Assembly (NCBI RefSeq): GCF_009765225.1 | Contig: NZ_VMSF01000001.1 | Coordinates: forward strand, 186,001-250,000 | From: Leifsonia sp. AG29 | Lineage (GTDB): Bacteria; Actinomycetota; Actinomycetes; Actinomycetales; Microbacteriaceae | Reading direction: 5' to 3' | DNA: 64,000 bases | In this document: piece after piece, positions 60,148 through 64,000 of the stretch | How the letters are laid out: each line of letters starts with the position of its first letter | Numbering within the stretch: the first letter of the stretch is position 1 | Translations under genes and position numbers: made by a program | Notes under the pieces: generated by a model | Told to the model about the DNA's origin: nothing | Seen by the model: the letters and a program-made list of their open reading frames with translations, nothing else | The model's database searches: none

Positions 60148-60726
60148 ATGCCGAGACAGGAACGCGCAGAGCGGACCCGCGTCACGATCCTCGACGCGGC
60201 CGCCGTGGAATTCGACGAGCACGGGTACGAGGGCGCCCGTCTGGAGCGCATCGTCGAGCGGACGGGCGCCACCAAGGGCGCCGTGTACTTCCACTTCCGC
60301 TCCAAGCTCGACCTCGCGCGAGCCCTGGTCGAGGAGAAGTACGCGAACTGGCCGGTGATCATCGACGCGGTCGCTCAGTCCGGGCTGCGCGGCATCGCGG
60401 CGGCGGAGGAGCTCACCCAGCGGGTCGCGGCCATCTTCGTCGGCGATGTCCGAGTGAGGGCCGCCATGAAGCTCAGCCAAACGGTGCTGCCGCCCCCGGT
60501 CGACGACAACCCGTACGACCGCTGGCGCGGCATCATCGGCGGGCTGCTCGCCCAAGACCTGGAGGAGGGGACGAGCCGGCGGTTCGACCCCGACGAGATC
60601 GCGGTCGTCGTGGTGCAGGCGTTCTTCGGCGCGTACATGATCGCGGACGAACTCGGCCGGCTGGACGGTCTCCACGACGACGTTGCGAGGCTGTGGCGGA
60701 TGGTGCGGTCGTCGCTCGACGGATGA
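60148..60726 (+). CDS. TetR family regulator, ScbR/gamma-butyrolactone-receptor-like
   Basis: A 192-residue regulator. The helix-turn-helix (ERTRVTILDAAAVEFDEHGYEGARLERI) continues with GATKGAVYFHFRSKLDLARALVEEKYANWP, close to the ArpA/ScbR/CprB branch, whose members bind gamma-butyrolactone signals or antibiotics. No butyrolactone synthase (AfsA) gene is in the window. The 183-base leader may contain its autoregulatory site, but I see no clear long palindrome. Confidence 0.85.
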   Translation: MPRQERAERTRVTILDAAAVEFDEHGYEGARLERIVERTGATKGAVYFHFRSKLDLARALVEEKYANWPVIIDAVAQSGLRGIAAAEELTQRVAAIFVGDVRVRAAMKLSQTVLPPPVDDNPYDRWRGIIGGLLAQDLEEGTSRRFDPDEIAVVVVQAFFGAYMIADELGRLDGLHDDVARLWRMVRSSLDG

Positions 60727-60758
60727 CGCGCGTCACCGCCGCGTCACCGACCCTTTAC

Positions 60759-60788
60759 TTGCATTAAAAACAGGGCACCCCGTATGTT
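60759..60788 (+). promoter_or_regulatory. Promoter leading into a structured region
   Basis: TTGCAT (60759-60764) and TATGTT (60783-60788) are 18 bases apart. This is a clear A/T-rich island in GC-rich sequence, just after the TetR gene. No coding sequence follows on this strand before the convergent LysE gene. Confidence 0.55.
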
Positions 60789-60794
60789 CTATAG

Positions 60795-60894
60795 CGGGGA
60801 GACCGACGGCCCAGCCGTCGCGGGGGAGAACGCCCCGGCTCGAGCGGGGGCATGAGCCGGGGACGTTCCCGCCCGGCGCGAGGGGGAGCGCCGG
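60795..60894 (+). ncRNA. Candidate structured small RNA
   Basis: Downstream of the promoter are strong hairpins: CGACGGC-CCA-GCCGTCG (60804-60820), then a long stem in which AACG/CCCCGGCTC (60829-60841) pairs with GAGCCGGGG/A/CGTT (60854-60867) and GGG with CCC beyond. CGGCGC/GCGCCG forms a third (about 60875-60893). No open frame with a ribosome site is present. It could be a small RNA or an antisense leader over the convergent LysE 3' end. I do not recognise a known RNA family. Confidence 0.4.
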
Positions 60895-60944
60895 TGCTGG
60901 CGCCGGCGTGTTGCCGGACGCGGTGCCTTCGCGCTGCGGGCCCG

Positions 60945-61571
60945 TTACTCGACGCTGAGCGCGATCGTCCCGAGTCCGAGGGCGGCGAGGATCCCCGCCG
61001 ACACCCGCTCCAGCCACGTCGTGACGGCCGGGCGCCGCAGCCACGCCACGGCTCGGGACGCCAGGAGCGCGACGCCAGCGAGGTAGAGCGAGCCGATGCA
61101 GGCGTAGGTGGCGCCGAGGATCAGCGTGCTGCCGATGGCGGAGCCGTCATGCGGGATGAACTGCGGGGCCACCGCCAGGAAGAAGAGCCCCACCTTCGGG
61201 TTCAGCATCGTCGACACGGCCCCGGCCGAGAAGCCCGACCAGAGGGAGGTGCGGCGCGTCGTCGGCTCGATGCCGGCGGTCGCGCGCCTCCTGCTCGCGA
61301 CGAACGCGGCGATGCCCAGATAGATCAGGTACAGGCCGCCCACGATCTTCACGATCCGGTAGATCTCGGCCGACTGCTCCAGCAGCGCGGCGAGACCGAG
61401 GGCGACCGCCGCCGCCCACGCGACGGACCCGATCGCGGACCCCGCCGACGCCGCCAGCCCCGCCGCCGGCCTCGAGAGGCTGAAGCGCAGGACGAGGAAG
61501 GTGTCCGGCCCGGGAGTGACCGCGAGGACGACGCAGAGCCCGGCGAAGGCGAGGAGGCTGGCGGGGGTCAT
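60945..61571 (-). CDS. LysE/RhtB family amino acid exporter
   Basis: A 208-residue membrane protein with six helices. VVLAVTPGPDTFLVLRFSLS is the P-G-P signature of RhtB/LysE exporters; YRIVKIVGGLYLIYLGIAAF and AGAVSTMLNPKVGLFFLAVAPQF follow. It exports amino acids or homoserine-like compounds. It is adjacent to the pseudogene and convergent with the structured region. Confidence 0.92.
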   Translation of the reverse strand: MTPASLLAFAGLCVVLAVTPGPDTFLVLRFSLSRPAAGLAASAGSAIGSVAWAAAVALGLAALLEQSAEIYRIVKIVGGLYLIYLGIAAFVASRRRATAGIEPTTRRTSLWSGFSAGAVSTMLNPKVGLFFLAVAPQFIPHDGSAIGSTLILGATYACIGSLYLAGVALLASRAVAWLRRPAVTTWLERVSAGILAALGLGTIALSVE

Positions 61572-61589
61572 GCAGACGAGTATGCCGCC

Positions 61590-62195
61590 TCAGGACTGGA
61601 GCCAGGCCAGCAGGTCGGCGTTGATCGTGTCGGCCTGCGTGGTGGGCATGCCGTGGGGGAACCCCGGGTACGACTTCAGGGTGCCGTTCTGCACGAGCTT
61701 GACCGAGAGAGTGCCCGAGTCCGCGAAGGGGACGATCTGGTCGTCCTCGCCGTGCATGACGAGGACCGGAACGGAGATCTTCTTGAGGTCCTCGGTGAAG
61801 TCGGTCTGCGAGAACGCGACGATGCCGTCGTAGTGCGCCTTGGCGCCTCCCGTCACCCCCTGTCGCCACCAGTTCTCGATGATGGCCTCCGACGGCTCGA
61901 CGCCCTCGCGGTTGAAGCCGTAGAACGGCCCCGCGGCCAGGTCGCGGTAGAAGACGGAGCGGTTGGCGGCGAGCTGCGCCTGCAGGCCGTCGAAGACGCT
62001 CTTCGGCAGGCCGCCGGGGTTGCTCTCCGTCTGCACCATGATCGGCGGGACCGCGCTGATCAGCACCGCGCGGGCGACGCGGTCCTCGCCGTACGTCACG
62101 ATGTAGTGAGCGACCTCCCCGCCACCCGTCGAGTGCCCGACGTGGATGGCGTCGCGCAGGTCGAGGCGCTCTGCCAGTACCCGCAGGTCGGCCGA
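61590..62195 (-). pseudogene. 5'-truncated alpha/beta hydrolase (chloroperoxidase-like)
   Basis: About 200 codons of the C-terminal part of a ~275-residue alpha/beta hydrolase remain. Nucleophile GHSTGGGE, acid HGEDDQIVPF and catalytic His FPHGMPTT are all present, as is the loop NWWRQGVTGGAKAHYD. Homology starts abruptly at DLRVLAERLDLRDAIHVGHS. The first ~75 residues, with the oxyanion-hole HG motif, are missing, and upstream in-frame sequence (APPERSVHRRFGFPHSPS) is unrelated and overlaps the PAP2 gene. A recombination at about 62195-62245 probably removed the 5' end. Confidence 0.75.
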
Positions 62196-62247
62196 GCCCG
62201 CCCCCGACGGGGAGTGTGGAAATCCGAACCTCCGGTGAACGCTGCGT

Positions 62248-62913
62248 TCAGGCGGTGCGGCGCGTGCGACCTCCGAGGAACCGGCCGGCGAAGAGGTTCC
62301 AGAGGCCCGCGAACAGCACAGCCCCGGCCACGCCGTTGAGCACGCCGCCGACGACGTCCGTGCCGTAGTGCACGCCCACATAGAGCCGCGACCAGCACAC
62401 CAGGAGGATGAACAGGATGCCGACGATGAGCACCGCGGTGCGGACCCCCACCGTGCGGCACGCCATCACGAGCGCGGCGACGAGGGCGGTCGCGAAGACC
62501 ACATGCCCGCTCGGGTAGCTGAGCGTGGCCGGGTTCACGTGGAGGAGGTGGGTGAGCCCCTGCGTGGTCGGGCGGGGCTGGGCGACGACGGTCTTCACGA
62601 CGAGCGTCGTGATCCAGCCGAAGCCGGTGACCACACACACGCCGAGGGCGCGCCTCCACCCGGTCAGGAACAGCAGGATGACGAACACGATCACGAGGAT
62701 CACCGCGACGACGACCGGTTGATCCAGGCGGTCGAGGACCAGCGCCAGGCTGTCGAGCAGACTCGAGTTGACCCGGTTCACGCTCGCGTCGAGGCTGTCG
62801 AACCGCAGGGCGGGGACGGCCTTCGCCGCGAAGCCGAGCCCGAACGTGAGCACGAAGAGGACGACGGTCCAGACGATCCAGTGGCGCGGGATGCGGAGCA
62901 GGGCAGAGTTCAC
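62248..62913 (-). CDS. PAP2 family lipid phosphatase
   Basis: A 221-residue membrane phosphatase with six helices. The three PAP2 motifs are KTVVAQPRP (K-x6-R-P), YPSGH and SRLYVGVHYGTDVVGG (S-R-x5-H-x3-D). It may dephosphorylate undecaprenyl pyrophosphate or phosphatidic acid. A GTG at 62913 is the apparent start. Its 3' end lies ~50 bases before the truncated hydrolase, close to the presumed deletion junction. Confidence 0.9.
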   Translation of the reverse strand: MNSALLRIPRHWIVWTVVLFVLTFGLGFAAKAVPALRFDSLDASVNRVNSSLLDSLALVLDRLDQPVVVAVILVIVFVILLFLTGWRRALGVCVVTGFGWITTLVVKTVVAQPRPTTQGLTHLLHVNPATLSYPSGHVVFATALVAALVMACRTVGVRTAVLIVGILFILLVCWSRLYVGVHYGTDVVGGVLNGVAGAVLFAGLWNLFAGRFLGGRTRRTA

Positions 62914-62981
62914 ACCCCGACGCTACGCGATGACGGCTGCGAGGAGCGCCCGGCCCGCGTGGCGCTCCGCTGCGAGAGCGT

Positions 62982-63647
62982 TCAGGCGAGGGGCTGGAGG
63001 AGCGGGGCCAGGGCGCCCGCGACCCGCGTCGCCCGGGCGGAGACGTCGGCGATGTCGCCGCGGGCGCCGTCGGCCGCCCATTCGCGGACGGCGACCCGCA
63101 CGGCGGCGATCGCGGTCACCACGAGCAGCTCGGCCATCGCCTCCCCGTCGATCGACGAGTCGAGCGCCGCGATCTCCGGGCGCTCGCGCGCGATGAGCCC
63201 GGCCACGGCGGAGACGAGTCCCGCGCGCAGGCTCTCCAGGCGGCGCGTCCGGACGTCGACGAGGCCGGGGTGGCGGGAGGCGATGAGCAGCCGGGAGGCC
63301 TGCAGCCCCGGCTCGCTGTGCTCGGCCGGGAGGGAGCGGAACAGCGTTTCCACCACGGCCGCCAGCACACTGCCGTCGTACTCCGCCGCCAGCTGCTGGG
63401 CGACCAGGTCCGGGTCGCCCCAGGCGCGGCGGATGCCGAAGAGCGCGTCCTCCTTGCTGTCGAAGTAGTTGAAGAAGGTGCGGTGAGAGACCGGGACGCA
63501 CGCGCAGATCTCGTCGACGGTGACGGTGTCGAAGTCGCGTTCCAGGGCGAGCGAGACGGCTGCGCGCTCCAGTTCGGAGCGCGTCTGCGCCTTCTTGCGC
63601 TCCCGGAGTCCCGGGAGGGCGGAGGAGGGCTGCGAAGAAGTGTGCAT
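62982..63647 (-). CDS. TetR family transcriptional regulator
   Basis: A 221-residue repressor. The helix-turn-helix spans ELERAAVSLALERDFDTVTVDE and ICACVPVSHRTFFNYFDSKEDAL. The C-terminal ligand domain (LQASRLLIASRHPGLVDVRT) belongs to the actinobacterial AcrR-like group that controls exporters. It is divergent from the MFS exporter and is its likely repressor. Confidence 0.92.
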   Translation of the reverse strand: MHTSSQPSSALPGLRERKKAQTRSELERAAVSLALERDFDTVTVDEICACVPVSHRTFFNYFDSKEDALFGIRRAWGDPDLVAQQLAAEYDGSVLAAVVETLFRSLPAEHSEPGLQASRLLIASRHPGLVDVRTRRLESLRAGLVSAVAGLIARERPEIAALDSSIDGEAMAELLVVTAIAAVRVAVREWAADGARGDIADVSARATRVAGALAPLLQPLA

Positions 63648-63744
63648 AGTCGGAAATTTTGCGTTGGTGCAGATTGTTAGTTGATATCGGTCATCTAATT
63701 ATATATCGTTGATAGTCGTCAACCAATTATGCGAAGGACACACA
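63648..63744. promoter_or_regulatory. Divergent promoter/operator between TetR and MFS genes
   Basis: This gap is strongly A/T-rich. GTTGATATCGGTC and GTTGATAGTCGTC are two near-identical sites in the same orientation about 28 bases apart, plausible TetR operators. TATAAT on the minus strand (in ATATATAATTAG) is a strong -10 box for the regulator gene. GAAGGA before 63745 is the ribosome site of the exporter. Confidence 0.6.
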
Positions 63745-64000
63745 TGTCAGTAACTCTCACCGGAGTCGACGAGGCGCCCGCGGCGAGAATGTCGCACCGG
63801 CAGGTGCTCGAATCCCTCTCCGGACTCCTCCTCGGCATGTTCGTCTCGATCCTCGCCGGCACCGTCGTCTCCACCTCCATGCCGCGGATCATCTCCGAGC
63901 TGCACGGCGACCAGACCGCCTACACGTGGGTCGTCACGAGCACCCTGCTCGCCACGACCGTGTCGACGCCGATCTGGGGCAAGCTCGCCGACCTCCTCAA
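63745..64000 (+). CDS. MFS multidrug exporter, DHA2 family (5' part only)
   Basis: The first 85 codons run off the right edge. RQVLESLSGLLLGMFVSILAG and TVVSTSMPRIISELHGDQ are the first helix and loop of the 14-helix DHA2 (QacA/EmrB-like) family; YTWVVTSTLLATTVSTPIWGKLADL is helix 2 with motif A beginning. It exports drugs or dyes by proton antiport. It is controlled by the divergent TetR regulator. Confidence 0.85.

Overview
The window is chromosomal DNA of a high-GC Gram-positive bacterium. Dense genes with many GTG starts, AGGAGG-type ribosome sites, ATGA/GTGA/TGATG overlaps, a class F sortase, RskA-type anti-sigma factor, PASTA protein and LigD-type polymerase all indicate an actinobacterium. 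The mix of families (SipW-type secretion with alternate signal peptides, C-glycoside-deglycosidase-like enzyme, cyclase/NCS1 operon) fits Microbacteriaceae (Leifsonia/Microbacterium relatives). That placement is inference; no rRNA or tRNA gene was recognised.

Layout. 1-5.1 kb: a DUF4190-type membrane protein running off the left edge, a small membrane protein, an NhaA antiporter fused to a DsbA-like thioredoxin domain, an SDR oxidoreductase and an XRE regulator. 5.1-16.2 kb: cell-surface genes, namely a 1,422-residue secreted protein with five FG-GAP-like repeats, a PASTA protein, a secreted Ig-like protein, an L,D-transpeptidase lipoprotein, a fused C-glycoside-deglycosidase-like enzyme, and a DUF4397 protein overlapping its class F sortase. 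16.3-18.5 kb: an RsbQ hydrolase coupled to a PAS-GAF-GGDEF protein. 19-24.9 kb: fatty acid desaturase, two GH13 enzymes (trehalose-synthase-like and amylosucrase-like), a GNAT acetyltransferase and a membrane protein. 25-32.5 kb: a tightly overlapping seven-gene minus-strand operon (dehydrogenase, degenerate PTPS-like protein, GT4, methyltransferase, flippase-like membrane protein, RibD-type reductase, sulfatase-like membrane enzyme) with a divergent CDP-alcohol phosphatidyltransferase. This is the best candidate for an uncharacterised pathway.

32.6-44.4 kb: LacI regulator; a SipW-type signal peptidase with two alternate-signal-peptide substrates, a TasA-like surface/matrix module; paired GntR regulators and an AraC regulator flanking an NCS1 permease, NTF2-like protein and cyclase; an aldo/keto reductase; and a secreted protein with an internal duplication. 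44.5-54.4 kb: a Wzy-type exopolysaccharide locus (O-antigen ligase, GT4, WecG/TagA, Wzx-like flippase, GalE, low-molecular-weight tyrosine phosphatase, tyrosine kinase, GT2, pyruvyl transferase). It holds an array of six palindromes, and a shared AT-rich motif lies upstream of its transcription units.

54.5-64 kb: stand-alone LigD-type polymerase, a receptor-like membrane protein, TerC behind a yybP-ykoY (Mn2+) riboswitch, a DUF1275 protein, an ECF sigma/anti-sigma pair, a ScbR-like TetR regulator followed by a promoter-led structured region, a LysE exporter, a 5'-truncated hydrolase pseudogene, a PAP2 phosphatase, and a TetR regulator divergent from a DHA2-type MFS exporter that runs off the right edge.
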